Source of the DNA: Phycisphaerales bacterium
GTDB taxonomy: Bacteria; Planctomycetota; Phycisphaerae; SM23-33
NCBI GenBank assembly: GCA_003153915.1
Contig: PMBX01000207.1
Coordinates: 503 to 9,805, forward strand
Reading direction: 5' to 3'
Length of the DNA stretch: 9,303 bases
In this document: in pieces, positions 1-5,965 of the stretch
Position numbering within the stretch: the stretch's first letter is position 1
How the letters are laid out: the number at the start of each line of letters is the position of its first letter
Translations under genes and position numbers: made by a program
Notes under the pieces: generated by a model
What the model was told of the DNA's origin: nothing
The model's input: only the letters and a program-made list of their open reading frames with translations
Databases searched by the model: none

Positions 1-165
1 GCCAACGAGGCCGAGGCGGACGTGGATCTTCTCTACGTTCTGGAGGCCAGAGTGGATGAAGGGCCTGTAATGAAGAGGTTTCAACCCAAGGATCGAGGCA
101 GGGCGCATCCGATCCTCAAGAGAACCAGCCACATCACCGTGGTGGTAGAGCAAAGGCAAGCGTAA
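1..165 (+). CDS. rplV: 50S ribosomal protein L22, 3' end (partial)
   Basis: Frame 1 is open from the first base to the TAA at 163-165 and gives the last 54 residues of L22; the start lies upstream of the window. L22 binds 23S rRNA, and its beta-hairpin lines the peptide exit tunnel. The visible part holds the family's C-terminal signature: a basic stretch KRFQPKDRGRAHPILKR followed by TSHITVVVE, matching the usual K-R-x-x-P-R-x-x-G-R-A-x-x-I-x-K-R-T-S-H-I pattern. It precedes rpsC by 12 bases, the standard S10-operon neighbour. Identification is firm, but nothing can be said about the N-terminal half. Confidence 0.96.
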   Translation, partial: ANEAEADVDLLYVLEARVDEGPVMKRFQPKDRGRAHPILKRTSHITVVVEQRQA

Positions 166-177
166 AGAGGCGCGACG

Positions 178-1065
178 ATGGGTCAGAAGGTATCGCCCAT
201 AAGTTTCCGAACCGGCGTGACGATCGGATGGAAAAGCCGGTGGTTTGCTCCCAAGAGCAACTACGGTGAGTTCCTCATCGAGGACGAACGCATCCGCCGG
301 TTCATCGACGCTCGCCTCAACCACCAGCCTCCCTACGCGGCCGTCAGCGAAGTCGAGATCGAACGGACGCGAGAAGAACTGAAGGTTATCATCAAGACCG
401 CCCGTCCGGGGTTGGTCATCGGTCCCAAGGGCGCCGAGGTGGATAAGCTCAAAGAGGCCTTGGAGGATCTGACCAACCGTCGCGTGAACATCAATATTCT
501 TGAAATCCGTAATCCCGATCTGGACGCCAGGCTGGTGGCCGATGGGATCGCCTCGCAACTCAAGCGGCGGGCCAGCTTCCGCCGCACGATGAAGCAGCGC
601 GCCGAAACCACCATGCAGGCTGGCGCCAAGGGCGTCAAGATCATTATCTCCGGCCGGTTGGGCGGGGCGGAAATGAGCCGTAGCGAGGCGCTAATCATGG
701 GTAGCATCCCGCTGCATACGCTGGAGGCGGACGTGGACTACGGTTTCGTCCCCAGTTTTACCAGCTACGGCACGATCGGGGTGAAGGTGTGGATTTACCG
801 GGGCATGTTTGGAGAGGCCCCCACGGAAGAAGACCAGGCCGCCGCCGCGGCCATGACTCGGGCACGCCGTCGTCGTGAACGGCGAGTCGGCGGCAGGGGG
901 CCAGGCGAGTCGGCGCCACAGGCGACGATGCGCCCTGGCGGGTCGCGCCTGGGAGGACGGCGGGCCGCTGCTGCTGTGGAGAAGGCCCAGCAGCCTCCAG
1001 AGGTAAAAGCTCCGTCCATCGAGCCAGTGGCTGAAGTCCCCGGCCCCCAGGAGCCGCAGAGCTAA
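178..1065 (+). CDS. rpsC: 30S ribosomal protein S3 with long C-terminal tail
   Basis: S3 sits at the mRNA entry channel of the small subunit and contributes to its helicase activity. The N-terminus MGQKVSPISFRTG is typical. A type II KH domain covers about residues 40-115, with its GxxG loop GPKG at residues 82-85. The C-terminal S3 domain carries RRASFRRTMKQ (131-140) and the signature GVKIIISGRLGGAEMSRSE (152-170), then YGTIGVKVWIYRG (197-209). Most bacterial S3 proteins end soon after this point, at about 205-240 residues. Here a further 80 or so residues follow: first Ala/Arg/Gly-rich and strongly basic (about 220-265), then Pro/Glu-rich to the end. The ATG follows AGAGG (166-170) with a 7-base spacer. 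The gene ends with two adjacent in-frame stops, TAA then TAG (1063-1068). Confidence 0.97.
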   Translation: MGQKVSPISFRTGVTIGWKSRWFAPKSNYGEFLIEDERIRRFIDARLNHQPPYAAVSEVEIERTREELKVIIKTARPGLVIGPKGAEVDKLKEALEDLTNRRVNINILEIRNPDLDARLVADGIASQLKRRASFRRTMKQRAETTMQAGAKGVKIIISGRLGGAEMSRSEALIMGSIPLHTLEADVDYGFVPSFTSYGTIGVKVWIYRGMFGEAPTEEDQAAAAAMTRARRRRERRVGGRGPGESAPQATMRPGGSRLGGRRAAAAVEKAQQPPEVKAPSIEPVAEVPGPQEPQS

Positions 1066-1083
1066 TAGCGTACAGGTTTCACT

Positions 1084-1503
1084 ATGGCGATGATGCCCAA
1101 AAGAGTGAAGTACCGCAAACAGCAGCGTGGCCACATGCGCGGCATGGCGACCCGCGGCAATACGGTATCTTTCGGCGACTATGGTTTGCAAAGCCTTAGG
1201 CTTGGATGGGTTACCGCCAAGCAGTTGGAAGCCGGGCGCGTCGCCGCGACGCACTTCCTGCATCGCGAAGGACGGGTGTACGTGCGGGTGTTCCCGGACA
1301 AGTCCATCACGTCCAAGCCGTTGGAAACCCGCATGGGCACCGGCAAGGGCGAGGTGGAGGAATGGGTCGCCGTGGTGAAACCCGGAACGATCATTTTTGA
1401 GATCGGCGGAGTGGATGAGAACACCGCCAAGTCGGCGCTGCGGCGGGTCGCCCACAAGATGCCGTTGCGATGCCGCATGATAGGTCGGCGGCACGCGGTA
1501 TAG
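1084..1503 (+). CDS. rplP: 50S ribosomal protein L16
   Basis: L16 binds 23S rRNA near the A site and is needed for late large-subunit assembly and peptidyl-transferase function. The 139-residue protein is close to the usual length. It has the canonical start region PKRVKYRKQQRG (5-16), LGWVTAKQLEAGR (40-52), the conserved VRVFPDKSITSKP (67-79) and the RMGTGKGEVEEWV loop (83-95). Three in-frame ATGs lie close together at 1084, 1090 and 1093. I chose 1084 because a weak Shine-Dalgarno sequence, ACAGG at 1072-1076, sits 7 bases upstream of it. A start at 1090 or 1093 would give a protein two or three residues shorter and cannot be excluded. It lies 18 bases after rpsC, its usual partner. Confidence 0.97.
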   Translation: MAMMPKRVKYRKQQRGHMRGMATRGNTVSFGDYGLQSLRLGWVTAKQLEAGRVAATHFLHREGRVYVRVFPDKSITSKPLETRMGTGKGEVEEWVAVVKPGTIIFEIGGVDENTAKSALRRVAHKMPLRCRMIGRRHAV

Positions 1504-1519
1504 AGCATAAGGACGGGCC

Positions 1520-1717
1520 ATGAAGGCCAAGGATATCCGACAACTTAGCGACGAGGAGCTGGCCAGTGAGTTGGAGCGGCTGCGTCGCCAGTTGTTTGAC
1601 TTGCGATCGCAATCCGTGACCGAGAAGCTGGAAGACCCCAGCCTGCTGACCAGGGCCAAGCGAGACATCGCTCGCATTTTGACGGTAAGGAAACAGCGCC
1701 TATCCGCCGCTCGATGA
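1520..1717 (+). CDS. rpmC: 50S ribosomal protein L29
   Basis: L29 is a small, two-helix hairpin protein at the peptide exit site, part of the docking platform for trigger factor and SRP. The 65-residue product fits the family size (about 60-70). The first helix begins with MKAKDIRQLSDEELASELE, the typical Lys/Glu-rich opening with a conserved (S/T)xEEL-type turn. The middle has the RRQLFDLR motif (22-29), and the second helix has LTRAKRDIARILTVRKQR (43-60), matching the classic K-x-x-I-A-R-I-x-T-x-x-x-E/Q pattern. The ATG is preceded by AAGGA (1509-1513) with a 6-base spacer. It lies between rplP and rpsQ, as in nearly all bacteria. Confidence 0.96.
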   Translation: MKAKDIRQLSDEELASELERLRRQLFDLRSQSVTEKLEDPSLLTRAKRDIARILTVRKQRLSAAR

Positions 1718-1749
1718 GGCGGCAGAGTTGAGGCGATAACGAGGACGGG

Positions 1750-2055
1750 ATGACAAGCACAGAATCACAAGCCGGCGACAAGGCGCAAGCCCTGACGGGC
1801 GTCGTAGCCTCCAAGAGCGGCGCCCAGACCGTCAGTGTGATAGTCAATCGGTTGGTCAAGCATCCGGCCTATGGGCGGTACATGCGGAGGCGTACCCGCT
1901 TGGCCGTGCACGATCCGGGCAACGTATCAGGCGTCGGCGACCTGGTGGAGATCGTCAAAAGCCGGCGCATCAGCAAGACCAAGAGTTGGCGGCTTGTGAA
2001 GGTAGTTCGCAAGGCCGTTGGGATAGTCCATACCGGTGTGCAGGAAGGTTCCTGA
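1750..2055 (+). CDS. rpsQ: 30S ribosomal protein S17
   Basis: S17 is an OB-fold protein that binds 16S rRNA early in 30S assembly. The family core is clear: TGVVASKSGAQTVSVIVNR (16-34) as the first strands, VKHPAYGRYMRRRTRLAVHD (36-55), then GDLVEIVKSRRISKTKSWRL (63-82), with the highly conserved SKTK(S/R)W motif. The first 15 or so residues, rich in Ser, Gln and Asp, extend beyond the usual start, and the last 12 residues are also extra, giving 101 residues against a usual 80-90. The ATG has AGGA (1743-1745 with flanking G) just upstream. The gene ends one base before the rplN start, so translation of the two is probably coupled. Confidence 0.96.
   Translation: MTSTESQAGDKAQALTGVVASKSGAQTVSVIVNRLVKHPAYGRYMRRRTRLAVHDPGNVSGVGDLVEIVKSRRISKTKSWRLVKVVRKAVGIVHTGVQEGS
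2042..2048 (+). promoter_or_regulatory. Ribosome binding site that sets the rplN GTG start
   Basis: AGGAAGG lies inside the last codons of rpsQ, 8 bases before the GTG at 2057. It supports the GTG as the rplN start over the in-frame ATG at 2036, which would add seven residues unlike any L14 start and would overlap rpsQ by 20 bases. Confidence 0.75.
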
Positions 2056-2056
2056 C

Positions 2057-2443
2057 GTGATCCAGCAAGAAACACGCCTAGACGTTGCCGACAACACCGG
2101 TGCACAGACCGTCGGGTGTATCCGTGTCTTAGGCGGCTCGACGAGGCGGCAGGGATTTACCCGGCGAGTCGCCTCGCTTGGCGATGTGATTATTTGTTCG
2201 GTCAAGAAGGCGCTACCCGGCGGGGAAGTCAAGCAAGGCGACATCGTCCGCTGCGTGGTGGTTCGCACGGCGCAGCCGGTGCGGCGGACCGACGGCAGTT
2301 ACGTCCGTTTCGACCGCAGCGCGGTGGTTATCATTGACCCGGAAGGCAACCCGCGAGGCACGCGCATCTTCGGCGCCGTTGCTCGAGAGTTGCGGGAAAA
2401 AAACTTCATGAAGATAGTGTCGCTAGCATCCGAGGTGGTCTAG
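2057..2443 (+). CDS. rplN: 50S ribosomal protein L14, GTG start
   Basis: L14 is a beta-barrel protein that binds 23S rRNA and forms intersubunit bridge B8 with the 30S subunit. The GTG start gives an N-terminus reading (M)IQQETRLDVADNTGA, in full register with the family pattern MIQxxTxLxVADNSGA. Other markers are IRVLGG (22-27), VKKALPGGEVKQGD (49-62), VVVRT (67-71), VRFDRSAVVI (83-92) and the C-terminal GTRIFGAVARELREKNFMKI (101-120). The length is 128 residues rather than about 122. The extra residues lie in a basic stretch at about 30-40, where most family members have a shorter link to GD(I/V)I. The gap from rpsQ is a single base. Confidence 0.97.
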   Translation: MIQQETRLDVADNTGAQTVGCIRVLGGSTRRQGFTRRVASLGDVIICSVKKALPGGEVKQGDIVRCVVVRTAQPVRRTDGSYVRFDRSAVVIIDPEGNPRGTRIFGAVARELREKNFMKIVSLASEVV

Positions 2444-2448
2444 CAGTC

Positions 2449-2784
2449 ATGGCAAGGCACGTGAAAAAAGGCGATATGGTGGTGGTCATTGCCGGCGATG
2501 ATAAGGGCAAGGTCGGACCGGTGTTGCATGTGGACGCCGAAGCGGCCAAGGTTACGGTCCAAGGCGTCAACCGCGTCTACAAGCACCTGCGCCCTTCCCG
2601 CAAGCACCCGCGCGGCGGGCGCATGCAGAAGGAGATGCCTATCAGTATCTCCAACGTCTTACCGGTGGACCCCAAGACCAACCAGCCTTCCCGCGTGGCT
2701 TTCCGAGTTGGTTCCGACGGATCGAAGGACCGGATCGCCAAGAAGTCCGGGCAGGTTCTGGGCACAGTCAATAAAGCTAGGTAG
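2449..2784 (+). CDS. rplX: 50S ribosomal protein L24 (KOW domain)
   Basis: L24 is one of the first proteins to bind 23S rRNA and starts large-subunit assembly; it also sits at the tunnel exit. The N-terminal KOW motif is clear, VKKGDMVVVIAGDDKGKVG (5-23), with the conserved Gly and basic residues. It is followed by VTVQGVNRVYKHLRP (35-49), the GG(R)xxKExPI element (56-65) and SNVLPVDP (68-75). The C-terminal part, from VAFRVGSDG to KKSG, is the usual second half with a short extra tail; the total is 111 residues. The ATG lies 5 bases after rplN, and its likely Shine-Dalgarno sequence (GAGGTGG, 2432-2438) is inside the rplN 3' end, again suggesting coupled translation. Confidence 0.96.
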   Translation: MARHVKKGDMVVVIAGDDKGKVGPVLHVDAEAAKVTVQGVNRVYKHLRPSRKHPRGGRMQKEMPISISNVLPVDPKTNQPSRVAFRVGSDGSKDRIAKKSGQVLGTVNKAR

Positions 2785-2792
2785 AAGCCGAG

Positions 2793-3350
2793 ATGGTCGC
2801 CAGGCTATTGGAAAAATATCGTAAAGACGTGGTTCCCGCCTTGGCGCGGAAGTTCTCGCACAAGAACGCCAACGCAGTGCCCCGGCTGGAGAAGGTCGTC
2901 GTGTCCATGGGTATTGGCGAGGCGCAGAAGGACGCCGCACGGATGGAAGGCGCCGAGAAACAACTGGCGTTGATCACCGCGCAAAAGTCCATCGTCACCC
3001 TGGCCCGCAAGTCCATCAGCAACTTCAAGCTCCGTCGCGGAATGAAGGTGGGCCTGAAGGTCACCCTTCGCGGCCAGCGGATGTGGGAGTTCCTGGACCG
3101 GCTGGTCACGTTGGCGATCCCTCGTGTCAAGGACTTCCGAGGATTGAATCCATCGGGCTTTGACGGAAGGGGCAACTACAACATGGGACTGGTGGAGCAG
3201 ACGGTTTTCCCGGAGATCGACCCGGCGACGGTGACCTTCACGCAGGGTATGAACATCTCCATGCAGACCACCGCCCGCAACGATGAGGAAGCCCGTGAGC
3301 TGCTTAGTCTGCTGGGCATGCCGTTCCGACTAGACGAGAGGGCATCCTGA
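2793..3350 (+). CDS. rplE: 50S ribosomal protein L5
   Basis: L5 binds 5S rRNA, anchors it in the central protuberance and contacts S13 in bridge B1b. The 185 residues match the family (about 180). Markers in order are VPRLEKVVVSMGIGEA (29-44), LALITAQKSIVTLARKSISN (58-77), FKLRRGMKVGLKVTLRG (78-94), the L5 signature RVKDFRGLNPSGFDGRGNY (111-129), FPEID (139-143) and the C-terminal DEEARELLSLLGMPF (164-178). The Shine-Dalgarno match upstream of the ATG is poor, and rplX stops 8 bases before it, so re-initiation by ribosomes finishing rplX is likely. In E. coli the repressor protein S8 acts near this start; I could not recognise an S8 target here. Confidence 0.97.
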   Translation: MVARLLEKYRKDVVPALARKFSHKNANAVPRLEKVVVSMGIGEAQKDAARMEGAEKQLALITAQKSIVTLARKSISNFKLRRGMKVGLKVTLRGQRMWEFLDRLVTLAIPRVKDFRGLNPSGFDGRGNYNMGLVEQTVFPEIDPATVTFTQGMNISMQTTARNDEEARELLSLLGMPFRLDERAS

Positions 3351-3353
3351 CAT

Positions 3354-3539
3354 ATGGCAACCAAGGCACAAGTCAATAAGGCCAAGCGAACACCGAAGTT
3401 TTCGACGCGCACAGTCCGCCGTTGCCAGCTTTGCGGCCGGCCAAGGTCGGTGTACCGCAAGTTTCGCTTGTGCCGCATCTGTCTGAGGAACCTGGCCGGT
3501 GAAGGCAAGGTTCCGGGACTGAAAAAGGCCAGTTGGTAG
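3354..3539 (+). CDS. rpsN: 30S ribosomal protein S14, zinc-binding type
   Basis: S14 lies in the head of the 30S subunit and is assembled late. This is the short zinc form (61 residues) rather than the roughly 100-residue zinc-free form found in E. coli. The zinc ribbon is complete, with Cys24, Cys27, Cys40 and Cys43 in a CxxC-x12-CxxC layout. The C-terminal half, RICLRNLAGEGKVPGLKKAS (41-60), is the family hallmark. The ATG is 3 bases after rplE, with AGAGGG (3337-3342) inside the rplE end as the likely Shine-Dalgarno sequence at a rather long spacing. Its position between rplE and rpsH is standard. Confidence 0.97.
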   Translation: MATKAQVNKAKRTPKFSTRTVRRCQLCGRPRSVYRKFRLCRICLRNLAGEGKVPGLKKASW

Positions 3540-3557
3540 GCGAGGAAAACGAGCAAC

Positions 3558-3956
3558 ATGAGTCTGTCTGATCCAATCGCCGACATGCTTACACAGATAC
3601 GCAACGCCCTGCGGGCTCGCCACGAGATGGTCAACGTGCGGGCCAGCAAGGTCTGCGAGGGCGTCTGTCGCGTACTGAAGGAAGAAGGTTATATCGAGGC
3701 ATACAAGCGCATCGAGGACAAAAAACAGGGCCTGTTGCGCGTGTATCTGAAATATGGGCCGCTGGGCCAGGACGTCATCACGGAGATCAAGCGGATTTCC
3801 ACGCCGGGCCGGCGGGTGTATCGATCCGTCGAGGATCTCCCCAGGCCGCTTGGCGGGATGGGCATTTCGGTGGTCTCAACGTCGCATGGAATCTTCAGCG
3901 ACCGCCAGTGCCGCGCCGACAAGGTCGGCGGCGAGGTCCTTTGCACCGTCTGCTAG
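3558..3956 (+). CDS. rpsH: 30S ribosomal protein S8
   Basis: S8 binds the central domain of 16S rRNA and is essential for platform assembly; in E. coli it also represses its own operon. The N-terminus MSLSDPIADMLTQIRNALRA is textbook. The central part includes LKEEGYIEAYK (40-50), and the C-terminal domain has ISTPGRRVY (80-88), LPRPLGGMGISVVSTSHG (94-111) and GGEVLC (124-129). Length (132) is as expected. Two small oddities are visible: the usual Ala in the D-R-x-A segment is Cys118, and the protein ends in Cys where many members end in an aromatic residue. The ATG follows GAGGAAAA (3542-3549) at a long spacing. Confidence 0.97.
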   Translation: MSLSDPIADMLTQIRNALRARHEMVNVRASKVCEGVCRVLKEEGYIEAYKRIEDKKQGLLRVYLKYGPLGQDVITEIKRISTPGRRVYRSVEDLPRPLGGMGISVVSTSHGIFSDRQCRADKVGGEVLCTVC

Positions 3957-3972
3957 TTGGAAACGTGGAACT

Positions 3973-4554
3973 ATGTCGCGTATTGGAAAAAAACCGGTTG
4001 CCATACCACCGGGCCTGAAGGTCACCGTGGAGGGTCGTATCGTCCACGTCGAAGGCCCCAAGGGCAAACTGGCTTGGACCCACCGTCCGGAAGTGGCGGT
4101 GGCCGTAGACGCCGAAACCAAAACGGTGGTGGTGACGCGCCACGTTGACGACCGTTTCTCCCGAAGCATCCACGGCCTGACGCGCAACCTGATCGCCAAT
4201 ATGATCCACGGTTGTCTGGAAGGCTACTGGCGTTCGCTGGAGGTCTACGGCGTGGGCTACGGCGTGCAGTTGCAGGGCAGGAAGTTGACGATGGCTTGCG
4301 GATTCAGCCATCCGGTGGTGTTTGAGGTTCCTGAAGGCCTGACGGTGGAAGTGCAGACCCCCCAGGCCCGCGGCGACAACGAACCGGCCCGGTTTACGAT
4401 CCGCGGCGCCGACAAGCAGGCAGTCGGAGAATTGGCCGCCCGGTTGCGCAAGGTTCGCCCGCCGGAACCCTACAAGGGCAAGGGCGTTCGTTACGCCGGT
4501 GAATACGTCCGTCGCAAGGTGGGCAAGGCCTTTGCGGGCACGGCCACCGGATAA
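3973..4554 (+). CDS. rplF: 50S ribosomal protein L6
   Basis: L6 binds 23S rRNA near the sarcin-ricin loop and the GTPase-associated site. The start at 3973 gives MSRIGKKPVAIPPGLKV, the canonical N-terminus; the reading frame continues open upstream into rpsH sequence, but no plausible L6 start lies there. Two tandem L6 folds are present, with VEGPKGKL (26-33), HGLTRNLIANM (67-77), YGVGYGVQLQG (92-102) and the C-terminal signature RPPEPYKGKGVRYAGEYVRR (162-181). Length is 193 against about 178. Part of the surplus is a short insertion at about residues 129-138 (TPQARGDNEP) before the FTIRGADKQ strand, and part is the C-terminal tail. GGAAA at 3959-3963 gives a 9-base spacer to the start. Confidence 0.97.
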   Translation: MSRIGKKPVAIPPGLKVTVEGRIVHVEGPKGKLAWTHRPEVAVAVDAETKTVVVTRHVDDRFSRSIHGLTRNLIANMIHGCLEGYWRSLEVYGVGYGVQLQGRKLTMACGFSHPVVFEVPEGLTVEVQTPQARGDNEPARFTIRGADKQAVGELAARLRKVRPPEPYKGKGVRYAGEYVRRKVGKAFAGTATG

Positions 4555-4597
4555 GGGTCCACCCCAGGGCGAGAGGACCGCTGAGGCATAGGGCATC

Positions 4598-4969
4598 ATG
4601 AAGGCGATTGTCAAGAAATTGTTGCAGCGGCAGCGACGTAAGCGCCGCGTGCGGAAGAACATCACCGGCACGACCGAAAGGCCGCGCCTCAGCGTCTTCC
4701 GCAGTCACAAGTATATCTACGCACAGATCATAGACGATGTCGGCGGGCGGACGCTGGTGGCTGCCTCGTCGATGGAAAAACCGCTGTGTCAGCAGCTTGG
4801 AAATCGCTGTGGAAACAAGGCTGCCGCATCGGCCGTCGGGACGGCCCTGGCGACCAAGGCGATTGGGGCGGGCATCAAGAAGGTCGTGTTTGACCGCAGT
4901 GGCTATCCTTTCCACGGGCGCATCCGTGAATTGGCCGAGGCGGCCCGTAAGGGCGGATTGGACTTCTAA
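4598..4969 (+). CDS. rplR: 50S ribosomal protein L18
   Basis: L18 binds 5S rRNA and, with L5, mounts it on the large subunit. The product is 123 residues, normal for the family. The N-terminal 20 residues are highly basic (QRQRRKRRVRKN, 10-21), followed by ERPRLSVFRSHKYIYAQIID (27-46), the rRNA-binding core. The C-terminal region has VGTALATKA (80-88) and the conserved FDRSGYPFHGRIRELAEAAR (98-117), then GLDF at the end. The gap from rplF is 43 bases, the second largest in the window. It holds GAGG (4583-4586) and AGGG (4590-4593) as possible ribosome-binding bases, and nothing else I can support. Confidence 0.96.
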   Translation: MKAIVKKLLQRQRRKRRVRKNITGTTERPRLSVFRSHKYIYAQIIDDVGGRTLVAASSMEKPLCQQLGNRCGNKAAASAVGTALATKAIGAGIKKVVFDRSGYPFHGRIRELAEAARKGGLDF

Positions 4970-4989
4970 CTCCGCAGGAGCAAGCACAG

Positions 4990-5499
4990 GTGGCATTAAA
5001 GCAAAGGTTCGCCGCGGAAGCCTTCGAGGGTGAAGGGGCCACGGAAGACAATGTGGTCCAGGTTTACCGCTGCGCCAAGGTGGTCAAGGGCGGAAGGCGT
5101 TTCAGCTTCGCGGCTTTGGTCGTGGTGGGGGACCGCAGGGGCCATGTCGGCCTGGGCTACGGCAAGGCCAACGAGGTCCCTCAGGCGGTGGACAAGGGAA
5201 TCGCCGACGCGCGCAAGAGCATGTTCTCGGTGAACCTGCGAAACGCCACGGTTCCTCACATGGTGACGGGCCACTGCGGCGCGTCGCGGGTCGTGCTGGT
5301 TCCGGCCTCGGAGGGTACCGGCGTCATTGCCGGAAAGAAGCTGCGCCCGTTGCTGGAGCTGGCCGGCATCCGTAATGTGCTGACGAAGGCATATGGTTCG
5401 ACGTCCCCCAAGAACCTCTTGAAAGCTGGGATGGACGCCCTTAAGCACCTCCGTACCCCCGAGATGGTCTCTGAGCTGAGAGGAGTGAGGATCGAATGA
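4990..5499 (+). CDS. rpsE: 30S ribosomal protein S5, GTG start
   Basis: S5 lies at the mRNA entry site and affects decoding accuracy. The N-terminal double-stranded-RNA-binding-like domain is clear: VVKGGRRFSFAALVVVGD (31-48) followed by GHVGLGYGKANEVPQAVDKG (51-70). The C-terminal domain has the family pattern from VVLVPASEGTGVIAG (101-115) through IRNVLTKAYGSTSPKNLLKA (127-146). Length is 169, as expected. The start is GTG at 4990, chosen because AGGAG (4976-4980) precedes it at a 9-base spacing and the first conserved block begins at the right distance. The stop overlaps the rplO start by 4 bases (ATGA), so the gene normally found between them in many bacteria, rpmD, is absent. Confidence 0.97.
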   Translation: MALKQRFAAEAFEGEGATEDNVVQVYRCAKVVKGGRRFSFAALVVVGDRRGHVGLGYGKANEVPQAVDKGIADARKSMFSVNLRNATVPHMVTGHCGASRVVLVPASEGTGVIAGKKLRPLLELAGIRNVLTKAYGSTSPKNLLKAGMDALKHLRTPEMVSELRGVRIE

Positions 5500-5939
5500 A
5501 CCTCGACGAAGTTCTCAGCAAGGCCGGGAAACACAAGGCCCGCACCCGCCTGGGCCGTGGTATCGGTTCAGGTCATGGCAAGACCTCCGGCCGAGGAACC
5601 AAAGGCATGGGTGCCCGCGCCGGTTCTCGCACCCGCCTGGGCTACGAGGGCGGGCAGAACCCGGTCCTGGCCAGGATTCCCAAGCGTGGATTCACCAACG
5701 CCGGGTTTCGCAAGGTCTTCCAGATCGTCAATGTCGAATCGCTGGAATGTTTTGACGCCGGCAACCGCGTGGACGCCGCCGCGATGGCCGCCGCAGGGCT
5801 GATTGACTCCGCCGCCCGGCCCGTCAAAGTGTTGGGCCGGGGCGAGTTGACCAGAAAATTGACGGTTGTGGCGGCTGCCTTCACGGCATCGGCGCGCGAA
5901 AAGATCGCTAAGGCCGGTGGATCGGCCGAACAAGGCTAG
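5496..5939 (+). CDS. rplO: 50S ribosomal protein L15
   Basis: L15 is a late-assembly 23S rRNA-binding protein with a long basic N-terminal extension. That extension is clear: MNLDEVLSK, then RLGRGIGSGHGKTSGRGTKG (18-37) and the conserved GYEGGQNPVLARIPKRGFTN (49-68). The globular C-terminal half contains VNVESLECFDAG (79-89 region) and VKVLGRGELTRKLTVVAAAF (110-129), matching the family's K-x-L-G-x-G-E-L pattern. Length is 147, typical. The ATG overlaps the rpsE stop, with AGGAG (5481-5485) and GAGG (5487-5490) just upstream, a strong ribosome-binding region inside rpsE. Confidence 0.97.
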   Translation: MNLDEVLSKAGKHKARTRLGRGIGSGHGKTSGRGTKGMGARAGSRTRLGYEGGQNPVLARIPKRGFTNAGFRKVFQIVNVESLECFDAGNRVDAAAMAAAGLIDSAARPVKVLGRGELTRKLTVVAAAFTASAREKIAKAGGSAEQG

Positions 5940-5965
5940 CCCCACCGCAACGATAAGGACGCTAG

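Noticed and set aside
691..1677. 328-codon open frame on the minus strand opposite rpsC, rplP and rpmC
   Set aside because: It runs antisense to three certain ribosomal protein genes, its translation resembles no family I know, and long antisense frames are expected in GC-rich coding DNA.
1706..1723. Short GC stem across the rpmC stop codon (GCCGC with GCGGC)
   Set aside because: It has only five pairs with an 8-base loop and no T-run after it, so it is too weak to call a terminator or regulator.
2782..2800. Search for an S8 binding site near the rplX-rplE junction, as in the E. coli spc operon
   Set aside because: I could not find a convincing match to the S8-binding helix by eye.
3987..3993. 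A-AAA-AAA slippery heptamer in frame near the rplF start (and A-AAA-AAC at 2398-2404 in rplN)
   Set aside because: The codons simply encode conserved residues (IGKKP in L6, EKNF in L14). I saw no clear stimulatory structure after them, and a shifted frame would give no recognisable product.
4556..4579. Possible stem GGTCC/GGACC in the rplF-rplR gap
   Set aside because: Five pairs around a 14-base loop could easily arise by chance, and there is no T-run or other signal nearby.
3895..4671. 258-codon minus-strand frame opposite rplF and its flanks
   Set aside because: It is antisense to rplF and parts of rpsH and rplR, with no family resemblance.
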